A stretch of 5,361 nt of DNA from Kiritimatiellia bacterium (lineage in GTDB: Bacteria; Verrucomicrobiota; Kiritimatiellia; RFP12; UBA1067): the NCBI GenBank assembly GCA_017508315.1, contig JAFVZE010000267.1, forward strand, positions 1-5,361. The letters run 5' to 3'. Below, piece by piece: positions 1 through 5,361 of this stretch (the stretch's first letter is position 1; each line of letters begins with the position of its first letter). The notes under the pieces were generated by a model that worked only from the letters and a program-made list of their open reading frames with translations, was not told the DNA's origin and did not search any database. The position numbers were made by a program, and so were the translations under genes.

Positions 1-260
1 CCGACCGGACGGTCCTCGGGTCTTTCGCAGTAGCTGAAGCGCCATTCGCTCTCCGAATCGAGAAGCACCCAGCGCGGCGAGAACTTGGGCCTGATCGCTT
101 TGGCCTCCTCGACCGACGGGAACGACACGAAAGCCGTGCGCGGATGTTCCTTGCCCAGCGAAAGCTTTGTATGATCCTCCCACTCCGGAGCCGCGCACAA
201 AACCATACATGAAAACGGCAATGCGAACACTGCGAACGACCGCTTGCTGATGAATTCCAT
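1..260 (-). CDS. GH2 beta-galactosidase-like enzyme, N-terminal part (runs off the window)
   Basis: The first 86 codons are visible. The reading frame is open to the window edge, so the C-terminal part is missing. Residues 1 to about 24 form a signal peptide: a basic start (SKR), a hydrophobic stretch (FAVFALPFSCMVL) and a likely cleavage site after CAA. The mature start, PEWEDHTKLSLGKEHPRTAF, followed by a serine/alanine-rich segment, SPRWVLLDSE, WRFSY and PEDRP, matches the N-terminus of LacZ-type GH2 enzymes, which typically read EWENP, then N-K-E-P-P-R-A-F, then LNG-W-F and P-R-P-F. Known members hydrolyse terminal beta-galactosides; the catalytic glutamates lie outside the window, so activity and exact specificity are inferred. 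The ATG at 260 has AAGGA seven bases upstream. The gene lies 75 bases after the ceramidase/glycosidase fusion on the same strand, with no convincing terminator between, so it may share that transcript. Family assignment is fairly secure; sugar specificity is not. Confidence 0.85.
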   Translation of the reverse strand, partial: MEFISKRSFAVFALPFSCMVLCAAPEWEDHTKLSLGKEHPRTAFVSFPSVEEAKAIRPKFSPRWVLLDSESEWRFSYCERPEDRPV

Positions 261-267
261 TTCTTCT

Positions 268-272
268 TCCTT
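268..272 (-). promoter_or_regulatory. Ribosome binding site of the GH2 gene
   Basis: AAGGA on the minus strand with seven bases between it and the ATG at 260. It supports that start, which also gives a complete signal peptide. No good promoter could be picked out in the 75-base gap. Confidence 0.6.
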
Positions 273-335
273 ACTTTCGGTTGTGAAAAATCACTCTGGT
301 CGATTGTACGATTTTCTTCATAAAATCGCGAAGCA

Positions 336-3300
336 TCATTCCTTTGCGGCGGCGAAAGCGGCTTTGACCTCCGCGGCGGAAAGCGAAGTCTTCAGATAGC
401 GGCGCGGACCGGCCGGTATGGTGACGGAATCCGCACCCTTCTCGAAAGCGACGCTTCCGCCGGCGAACTCATCGAAGAGCTGCGCCTTGTCCGGGGCGAT
501 CGGGAGCGAAAGCCTGCTTTCGCCGTCGCCGTCCCAATAGACCACCCAGCGCGCACCGTCGCGTTCGAAAAGGAACGCGCGCACGGAACTCTTGCCGCCG
601 GCGACGGGAATCTGCGCGTATCTGACCACTTTGTATCCGCCGTCCGCAAGCTTGAGCAAATGGTGCTCCTGCCGGTAATCGGAGATGATTTCCTTACGCT
701 CGGATTCGGTCATCAGATCCTTTTCGCGGTATTCTTCCCAGCGGCGCATAGTCTCGAGAATGTCGGCGGTGCGCGGATGTTTTTTAAGACCCGCAAGACT
801 CATCTGAATGGTCATCGGGCAACGCCAGGCGATGGACGTCGACTGGCCGAACTCCCACATGTCGCTCTGGGTGCCGATAGTGCCGGCATCCTTGCCGTCT
901 GCCGAAGGTGCGCGCGGCGGAACATATCCCCACCAGCCGAAGTTGCAGCGCGTCATCTCCTGCCATGTGATCGGCGCCTGCGAGAGCGGATGCTTGATGA
1001 GCATTTCCTTGAATTGCTCGGGGCTGAAGCAGTCGAAGGCGTTGGCACCCGAAAGCATGTGCCAGCCGAAATGGGTCTTGGCCGCGCCCTCGGACATGAG
1101 CGGCTCGGGCTGAAGCAGCTTCCACACCCGGTACTGCGCGTTGGCGATATGGAAATTGAACGGAACGTGCGTACCTTCCGAGCCGTCCAGATAGATGTAC
1201 TCGAAGCCGCAGTTGTAGAGTCTGGCGATTTTCGCGGCGATCTCGTCCTGGATGTCGGTATTCTGATCGGGGTAGCAGCTTGAGGCCCTGCCGTATTCGC
1301 TCACGTCGAGAATGCCGCCGATCTCGCCCTTCGGATGGGCGGTGACGCGGGTATTCCATGCGCCGCGCCTAATGCCGAGAAACCTGTACGGCGGCTCGGA
1401 TGTGTAGCGCTCGTAGGTGATGAGCTCGCCGCCGAACTGCAGAAGGCGGCAGTCGGGGAACATCGTGGTGTCGGCCGTCGGCTCCCAGACCGTGAGTTCC
1501 GTCACGTTGGTGTCCGCGGAAAGCGGCTCGGCGAGCGTGAAGCGGCGCACTTTGTTGAGACGCGGATCGGCGACGGGAGTGGCGTAACGGCTCTTGAGCC
1601 CGACATGGGAGTGCAGGGTGTGGATGCCGGGAACGATGCCGGCGGCCTTGACCTTGGCGAGCATTTCCCTGAGCGTCTTCTCTCCCTCGGGGTATTCGTC
1701 GCGGAAATCGTAATCGCCGCAGAGCGCCCAGGACCAGATTTCCTTGACGATGTCCTGATAGCTGAAAGTGAGATACTTGAAGCCGCCCATCTTCACATAC
1801 GGAAGAAGTTCATCGATATTCTTCGGAGTGACGCCTCCGCTGGTATGGAAGATGGAGGAATTGACGTGCTTCGAACGGCGGCTCTTGACGCCGCTCGGGA
1901 GTTTGTAGTCCCTTTCGATATCGGCCATCGCGTCGAGAAACGCTTCGCGTCCGGGCGCGGCGATGATCGCGGCGCTCGCGCCGCGCAGCTTGAAGCCGCG
2001 CACCAGATCGGCGGTGAGGATTTTGTATCCCTTGCGCTTTTCGTGGTCGATATCGGGATATTGGGAAGTGCCGACCACGCCGACGGCCGCCTTCTCGTCC
2101 CAGCAGGCGTTGAGCCAGTCGCCGAAATTTTTGCGGTTGAGAACCGGCAGCTGGACGATGCGGAAACTCTGCACCGGCGGAATGTCCATGCGCAGATAAT
2201 CGTAGGTCTTCGGACGGTCGGAGGGAAGATCCACGAGCTCGAAGGCGATGTAGCGCGGCGTCGTTTTGACGGCGATCTTCGCCTCGTACATCTTGTGGGC
2301 GAAGCCGGCGATGAGCGTATCGCCTTCGCGGCGGAGCGAATTGGCCGGATAGGTGGTGCGCTTGTTGGGATAGATTAGTTTCACTTCGTTGTTGAACGGA
2401 CGGTCCTGCGTCGCGCTCACGAAGGCGATCTCTTCGTTGTCGCGCACGCACTCCACGCCGGTCTTCTTGACGATGAGCGACTTGACGAGCGCATCGGCGC
2501 CGACAACGAGGCGGAAATCGCCGTTTTCGAAGACAACGTCGCCCTTTGCGACGGCCGCGAGCTCGACAGCTTTGGGTTCGCCGTAAAGACGGTTGAGCTG
2601 TTCAAGCTGGGTTTTGACGAGCATATCGCCGTTGCCCTTGGCGAAACGCGAGGAAAGCGCCTCGTAGCCGCCCTGGGAAAACGCATCGGTGCTGGGGAAG
2701 TATCCGCGGTCGCCGTTGACGAGGCACGAAACCATCGTCATCCTGAACGGCGAGGCGGCTTTGACGTCGGTGCCGATCTTCACGAACGGTTCGCCGGGGA
2801 AACCGGCAAACGCGATCGACCTGCCGATTGAAAGCGAAGAAACGGGAATGTCGATGAACTCCGGTCCGTTCATGAAACGGCGGACTCGCGATCCCGGACT
2901 GGTAAGCGTGAGAACCTCCATGCGTCCGAGCGGTATTTCGTCCTTGCGCCCGGCGTCGAAAAGCGCGATCCACTTCTTCTCGTCCTCGCTCGGCATATTG
3001 GTGGGCGCCTTCATCAGATTGACCTCGCCCTTCACCGGACCCGCCTCGACATCCTCGCAGACGTCCCAGATGCGCATGGCCGCGCCGGCGATGCGGCGGC
3101 CCATGTATTCCCGCACCTTGGCGCGCGGAAGTTTTTTCCGTCCCGGGACGGGCTTGCGGTCGTAATGGTTCACGTCGCCCTGGCAACCGTTGAGCATGAG
3201 GCACTTGACTCCGCCGCCGATTCCGTTTTCGAAGGTGCTGCGCACGAACGCCGGCCAGTCGGCGGAGACTTTGGTGCCTCCGACGGTGTCGGGATGGGTG

Positions 3301-3962
3301 CCAAAGTTGATGATGGCGATATCCGGCGCGCCGGTGCGCTTGATTCTCAGAAGCTGCAGCGATTCATCCGGTTCGCCGAGAGGATGGGCGATGTTCCTGT
3401 CGCCGAACCCGGGATTGGTGCGGACCGAGCCGTCTTTCATGCGGAAACGGCGGATGAAAGAGATGCCGCGGCAGTCGGTCGTGCCGAGCGCAAGCGTCGC
3501 CGGGGCAAGATCCGCGCACGCCGCCTTTGCCGCCGCGACGATTCCGGCGACGACCTGCCCGGCATAAGCGCGCACCTTCGCGGCCTCCTCGGGAGTGTGT
3601 CCCTTGCGGACCTGGGTCTCGCCGCCGGTGTGGGTGTGGGTGCAGTTGATGAACTGACGCGAACCGGGGATGCCAAGTTCCTTTTCGACGAGAGCATTCG
3701 CCTTAAGGCACAGTTCCTCGCGGAGATGGAGGTTGTCCACGGCGAAGACGAGTCCCGCCTCGCCGTTCCACGAAAACGCCACGCATTCGACAACCAGCGG
3801 ATCCAAGACCCCGTCCACAATCCGCTTGTGGAAATATCCGGGAAGCGAAACCCCGTTCGGAGGCGTTATGTCCACGCGGGCGAATCCCGCCTTGAATCCG
3901 CCGTCGGCCAGCGCGGAAAACGCCGCCAGAACCGAAAGCGCCAACAGTTTTATCTTGTTCAT
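336..3962 (-). CDS. Secreted fusion: neutral-ceramidase-type hydrolase domain plus glycoside-hydrolase-like domain
   Basis: 1208 residues. Residues 1-19 are a signal peptide (NKIK, LLALSVLAAFSALA), so it acts outside the cytoplasm. Residues 21 to about 465 match the neutral/alkaline non-lysosomal ceramidase N-terminal family: AGFARVDITPP (25-35), CTHTHTGG (107-114), NFGTHPDTVGG (219-229), SADWP (233-237), NGCQGDVNH (258-266), GFPGEPF (387-393) and GDRGYFPSTDAF (417-428). By motif, the zinc ligands should be a histidine of 109/111, H223, E391 and Y421. The family's GDVSP serine is asparagine 265 here. From about 470 follows a beta-rich region, then a probable TIM barrel (about 695-1090) with GIHTLHSH (779-786), YIYLDGSEG (922-930) and PLMSEGA (954-960), and a C-terminal beta-sandwich (about 1100-1192) with VVYWDGDGES. 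D926 and E958 are candidate glycosidase residues, placed by pattern only. The second half was not matched to a named GH family. The start at 3962 fits AAGGAG seven bases upstream and begins the signal peptide. Substrate is unknown; a glycolipid is inference. Confidence 0.85.
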   Translation of the reverse strand: MNKIKLLALSVLAAFSALADGGFKAGFARVDITPPNGVSLPGYFHKRIVDGVLDPLVVECVAFSWNGEAGLVFAVDNLHLREELCLKANALVEKELGIPGSRQFINCTHTHTGGETQVRKGHTPEEAAKVRAYAGQVVAGIVAAAKAACADLAPATLALGTTDCRGISFIRRFRMKDGSVRTNPGFGDRNIAHPLGEPDESLQLLRIKRTGAPDIAIINFGTHPDTVGGTKVSADWPAFVRSTFENGIGGGVKCLMLNGCQGDVNHYDRKPVPGRKKLPRAKVREYMGRRIAGAAMRIWDVCEDVEAGPVKGEVNLMKAPTNMPSEDEKKWIALFDAGRKDEIPLGRMEVLTLTSPGSRVRRFMNGPEFIDIPVSSLSIGRSIAFAGFPGEPFVKIGTDVKAASPFRMTMVSCLVNGDRGYFPSTDAFSQGGYEALSSRFAKGNGDMLVKTQLEQLNRLYGEPKAVELAAVAKGDVVFENGDFRLVVGADALVKSLIVKKTGVECVRDNEEIAFVSATQDRPFNNEVKLIYPNKRTTYPANSLRREGDTLIAGFAHKMYEAKIAVKTTPRYIAFELVDLPSDRPKTYDYLRMDIPPVQSFRIVQLPVLNRKNFGDWLNACWDEKAAVGVVGTSQYPDIDHEKRKGYKILTADLVRGFKLRGASAAIIAAPGREAFLDAMADIERDYKLPSGVKSRRSKHVNSSIFHTSGGVTPKNIDELLPYVKMGGFKYLTFSYQDIVKEIWSWALCGDYDFRDEYPEGEKTLREMLAKVKAAGIVPGIHTLHSHVGLKSRYATPVADPRLNKVRRFTLAEPLSADTNVTELTVWEPTADTTMFPDCRLLQFGGELITYERYTSEPPYRFLGIRRGAWNTRVTAHPKGEIGGILDVSEYGRASSCYPDQNTDIQDEIAAKIARLYNCGFEYIYLDGSEGTHVPFNFHIANAQYRVWKLLQPEPLMSEGAAKTHFGWHMLSGANAFDCFSPEQFKEMLIKHPLSQAPITWQEMTRCNFGWWGYVPPRAPSADGKDAGTIGTQSDMWEFGQSTSIAWRCPMTIQMSLAGLKKHPRTADILETMRRWEEYREKDLMTESERKEIISDYRQEHHLLKLADGGYKVVRYAQIPVAGGKSSVRAFLFERDGARWVVYWDGDGESRLSLPIAPDKAQLFDEFAGGSVAFEKGADSVTIPAGPRRYLKTSLSAAEVKAAFAAAKE

Positions 3963-3964
3963 TG

Positions 3965-4669
3965 TCATGCTCCTTTTTTCAGATCGATCAGAAATTTCAC
4001 CGCACCGGCGGCAGCTTCCGCCACCGCGGCGTACGAAGCGATTGTCCGATGCGCGAGAAATCCAAACAGCTGCGGGAATGTAAGCGGAGTGGTGACCGCC
4101 AGCCACGCCATGACGATGAAGGCGTTGACCAGAAATATGAACACCCACGAAAACATCCTGCCGTAAAGTTTGATATCCGGCTGACGCTGCGTCAGCGTTT
4201 CGATCGTAAAGAGAACGTGAAACGCCCATGTGAATCCGACAAGAAACATCCACAGCGGCATAAACGGCAGCGGCCGCAGGAACGCGTAGGTGAGCAACGC
4301 CGCGACAACCACTATGAAAGTGTAGAACGGGAAGAAATACGGGGCGAGCGTGATAAGCAGATTGGACTTCGACAGCCGCACGCTCCCGCCTCCCGCGCCG
4401 ACGCGCAGATCCGACGGTTTCGCCCCGAACAGCAGCCCCCAGAGCGCATGCGTCAGCTCATGCCCGAGCACGTACGCCCTTACCGGATGGGAAACCGCCA
4501 TCCAGCACAGCGAAAAAGCCGCCACTCCGCCGAGCGCCGACATCGACTCCACGCTTATCCATCCCGACGCGCCGGAAGAGGCGAGAATGGAATCCAAAAG
4601 CGACATCACGACTCCGCAGCACGCGGGCAGCAGCGACAGCGCCGTCAGCAATCGGAAAAAACCGGCCAT
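3965..4669 (-). CDS. M50-type (site-2-protease-like) membrane metallopeptidase
   Basis: 234 residues from ATG, or 235 from an overlapping GTG at 4672; numbers here count from the GTG. It is very hydrophobic, with about five membrane segments near 5-29, 44-68, 103-131, 134-157 and 172-195. The zinc-protease motif HELTH (H71, E72, H75) sits at the end of the second segment in GHELTHALWG, and is followed by a GGGSVR stretch and hydrophobic helices, as in M50B-like proteins. No classic N-P-D-G or LDG motif is present; D166 in QRQPDIKLYG is the best candidate for the third zinc ligand. Known M50 proteases cut substrates within the membrane, often in signalling; the substrate here is unknown. Its ATG shares its A with the TGA of the FtsB-like gene (TGATG), and its own stop lies two bases before the next gene, so translational coupling is likely. 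Weak Shine-Dalgarno signal. Fairly confident of the fold, less so of proteolytic activity. Confidence 0.75.
   Translation of the reverse strand: MAGFFRLLTALSLLPACCGVVMSLLDSILASSGASGWISVESMSALGGVAAFSLCWMAVSHPVRAYVLGHELTHALWGLLFGAKPSDLRVGAGGGSVRLSKSNLLITLAPYFFPFYTFIVVVAALLTYAFLRPLPFMPLWMFLVGFTWAFHVLFTIETLTQRQPDIKLYGRMFSWVFIFLVNAFIVMAWLAVTTPLTFPQLFGFLAHRTIASYAAVAEAAAGAVKFLIDLKKGA
3970..3975 (-). promoter_or_regulatory. Ribosome binding site that decides the start of the ceramidase/glycosidase gene
   Basis: AAGGAG on the minus strand, preceded by more A residues and lying inside the last codons of the M50 gene. Two ATGs follow in frame. The one at 3968 (in ATGA, overlapping the upstream stop) is only one base from GGAG, too close. 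The one at 3962 is seven bases away and begins MNKIKLL directly, so 3962 is preferred. The two choices differ by only two residues (MT). Confidence 0.75.
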
Positions 4670-4959
4670 CACTCGTCGCCGAAGACAAACACCAGTTCGC
4701 CCGGAAACACGCGACGGTTCTGCCGGGCGATGGATTCCACAAAATCGGCATCGGTCCGGAAGCGGCGCTGATTCTCGGTAAGCTGGCTTATCTCACGCTT
4801 TTTTCCGTCGATTTTCGCCTGAAGTTCCGCATTCTGCGCTTTAAGCGCCTGCCCGCGGCGATAAGTCGGGTACACCATCACCAAACCGCCGATGACAATC
4901 ATCGCCAGCAGCGTGATGGTGAAAAAATGCATAAACTTCTCTTTCGTGCCTGTACTCAT
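4669..4959 (-). CDS. FtsB/DivIC-like septum formation initiator family protein
   Basis: 96 residues with the layout of the FtsB/DivIC family: a short cytoplasmic N-terminus with TKEK, one membrane helix at about 11-30 (HFFTITLLAMIVIGGLVMVY), a charged coiled-coil segment at about 34-68 (repeats such as LKAQNAELQAKI and KKREISQLTENQ), then the tail FVESIARQNRRVFPGELVF, which resembles the family's E-x-IAR-x-x-x-x-x-x-PGE pattern. Members are bitopic proteins that join FtsL and FtsQ/DivIB in the divisome to control septal peptidoglycan synthesis. Family membership rests on layout and the tail motif; the division role is inferred, because other small coiled-coil membrane proteins look similar. 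It is the first gene of the cluster, with a strong promoter immediately upstream, and its TGA overlaps the next ATG by one base. No Shine-Dalgarno sequence is visible before the ATG at 4959, consistent with a very short or absent leader. Confidence 0.75.
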   Translation of the reverse strand: MSTGTKEKFMHFFTITLLAMIVIGGLVMVYPTYRRGQALKAQNAELQAKIDGKKREISQLTENQRRFRTDADFVESIARQNRRVFPGELVFVFGDE

Positions 4960-4968
4960 TTACCGGAC

Positions 4969-4977
4969 ATTATACCA
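4969..4977 (-). promoter_or_regulatory. Extended -10 promoter upstream of the FtsB-like gene
   Basis: The minus strand reads TGGTATAAT: a perfect TATAAT hexamer (4974-4969) with the TG of an extended -10 element one base upstream, after a T-run. No good TTGACA-like -35 box was found at 16-18 bases, which extended -10 promoters tolerate. Only nine bases separate the hexamer from the ATG at 4959, so transcription would start at or within about three bases of the start codon. Read from sequence only. Confidence 0.6.
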
Positions 4978-5023
4978 AAAAATACCGCTCATATCCCTTA
5001 TGGCTTTTCATTTTTCGTCCCCA

Positions 5024-5036
5024 CCTTTTGAAAAGG
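5024..5036. repeat. Short perfect palindrome
   Basis: CCTTTTGAAAAGG: six-base arms around a central G, about 50 bases upstream of the promoter of the FtsB-like gene. The left arm region can also be replaced by CTTTTCA at 5004-5010, which pairs with TGAAAAG at 5029-5035. The size and symmetry suit a repressor site, but no function can be assigned. Confidence 0.35.
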
Positions 5037-5044
5037 CTACCGAG

Positions 5045-5084
5045 CCCTTGGAGAGCCTTGCGCGATTTTCGCAGTCTCAAAGGG
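5045..5084. repeat. Imperfect inverted repeat with a nested inner stem
   Basis: CCCTTGGAGA (5045-5054) pairs with TCTCAAAGGG (5075-5084) at nine of ten positions. An inner four-base stem, TGCG (5059-5062) with CGCA (5070-5073), closes a seven-base loop. On the minus strand no T-run follows closely, so it is not a classic intrinsic terminator. With the palindrome next to it, it may be a small structured or dispersed intergenic element. Confidence 0.45.
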
Positions 5085-5361
5085 TTTTGTTCCGTATTTC
5101 CAAGTATCCGCTTCGAATCTCATCCTGAAAGCAACTCGAATTCCATTTGCAAGTCGCCGTTTCGCTCCCTGGCGCAATTCAGACCTCTCCATTTGCCGTG
5201 ACGGATAAAGAGCCACCTCAGGCCGTCCGCGGTGGTCAAGAGCATCATCGGCTTTTCCGCTGGAACCGATTTTTCGCTTATTTCACTTCCAAAAACTCAT
5301 ATCACCCAATAAAACATGGCCCCTCATTGTTTTTAGGGGTAAAAAACTGGGGATATTCCAA

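Larger units (their letters stand above)
4970..5248 (-). pseudogene. Possible broken small reading frame with one in-frame TGA
   Basis: From ATG at 5248 (a second ATG follows at once) the frame gives 42 residues, beginning MMLLTTADGLRWLFIRHGKW and ending FELLSG, then TGA at 5122-5120. The same frame stays open for 49 more codons (DSKRILGNTEQ to GYERYFLV), ending in TAA at 4972-4970 inside the -10 element. No family is recognised. The first part is mixed in composition; the second is rich in lysine and arginine and crosses a hairpin, so it may be open by chance. The only ribosome-binding-like sequence is a weak GGAA. It could be a real 42-residue peptide gene, a small gene interrupted by a nonsense change, or noise. 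Low confidence. Confidence 0.2.
4960..5361. other. Intergenic region with no confident gene
   Basis: About 400 bases, visibly richer in A and T than the genes, especially at 4960-5030 and 5260-5361. It holds the extended -10 promoter, the two inverted repeats and the doubtful small frame listed separately. At the right end, CCCCT (5330s region) and AGGGG flank a short loop rich in T on the plus strand, a weak stem with no clear following T-run. No tRNA, rRNA, known riboswitch or transposase fragment was recognised. At the window's right edge, short minus-strand frames of fewer than 30 codons are open but cannot be told from noise; one could be the tail of a gene lying beyond the window. Confidence 0.5.

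Noticed and set aside
309..328. Hairpin CGATTTT / AAAATCG with a six-base loop just after the stop of the fusion gene, considered as a terminator.
   Set aside because: The stem is A/T-rich and weak, and TACAATCG, not a T-run, follows on the minus strand.
1335..2378. Long plus-strand frames opposite the fusion gene, including about 347 codons here and about 333 codons at 3165-4166.
   Set aside because: They are antisense shadows of a GC-rich gene: alanine, arginine and glycine-rich, with no recognisable domain, while the minus strand carries clear family motifs over the same bases.
3963..4253. A 97-residue N-terminal extension of the fusion enzyme, in frame up to an ATG at 4253.
   Set aside because: It lies wholly within the M50 gene in another frame, has shadow-like arginine, histidine and glycine-rich composition, and would bury the clear signal peptide and ribosome binding site at 3962.
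5045..5122. TGA at 5122-5120 followed by a hairpin, considered as a selenocysteine codon with its insertion element.
   Set aside because: The hairpin starts about 35 bases after the TGA and is long and mismatched, the peptide matches no known selenoprotein, and there is no redox motif near the TGA.
4892..5128. Plus-strand frame of 78 codons over the promoter region.
   Set aside because: It starts inside the FtsB-like gene on the opposite strand, lacks a ribosome binding site, and crosses the inverted repeats; no family is recognised.
5330..5346. CCCCT...AGGGG stem near the right edge, considered as a terminator for a gene beyond the window.
   Set aside because: The stem has only five base pairs with a ten-base loop, and no uninterrupted T-run follows on either strand.

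Overview
The window is a compact, GC-rich run of genes that all read on the minus strand. It suggests a carbohydrate-foraging bacterium of the PVC group (Lentisphaerota, Kiritimatiellota, Verrucomicrobiota or Planctomycetota). Ceramidase-fold secreted hydrolases and large secreted glycoside hydrolases are common there, but no marker here fixes the phylum, so this is inference. No RNA gene, CRISPR array, insertion sequence or integrase was seen.

In transcription order (right to left): positions 5361-4960 are a less GC-rich stretch of about 400 bases with no confident gene. It holds a possible broken small reading frame, two inverted repeats and, at its end, a strong extended -10 promoter. Next come a 96-residue FtsB/DivIC-like protein (4959-4669) and a membrane metallopeptidase-like protein of the M50 type (4669-3965), overlapping by one base. 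Two bases later starts a 1208-residue secreted protein (3962-336). Its N-terminal third is a neutral-ceramidase-type zinc hydrolase domain and the rest looks like an unassigned glycoside hydrolase with beta-sandwich domains. After a 75-base gap comes the start of an exported GH2 beta-galactosidase-like enzyme (260 to beyond position 1).

The first three genes are packed tightly enough to be one transcript, and the GH2 gene may belong to it. The enzyme pair suggests extracellular or periplasmic breakdown of a glycosylated substrate, with one enzyme removing sugars and the other combining a metal-dependent hydrolase with a second glycosidase. A glycolipid such as a glycosphingolipid is an attractive guess, but the usual ceramidase nucleophile serine is an asparagine here, so true ceramidase activity should not be assumed. 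The most notable points are this two-enzyme fusion, the altered active site, the linkage of a division-type gene to catabolic genes, and a promoter so close to its start codon that the mRNA is probably leaderless.
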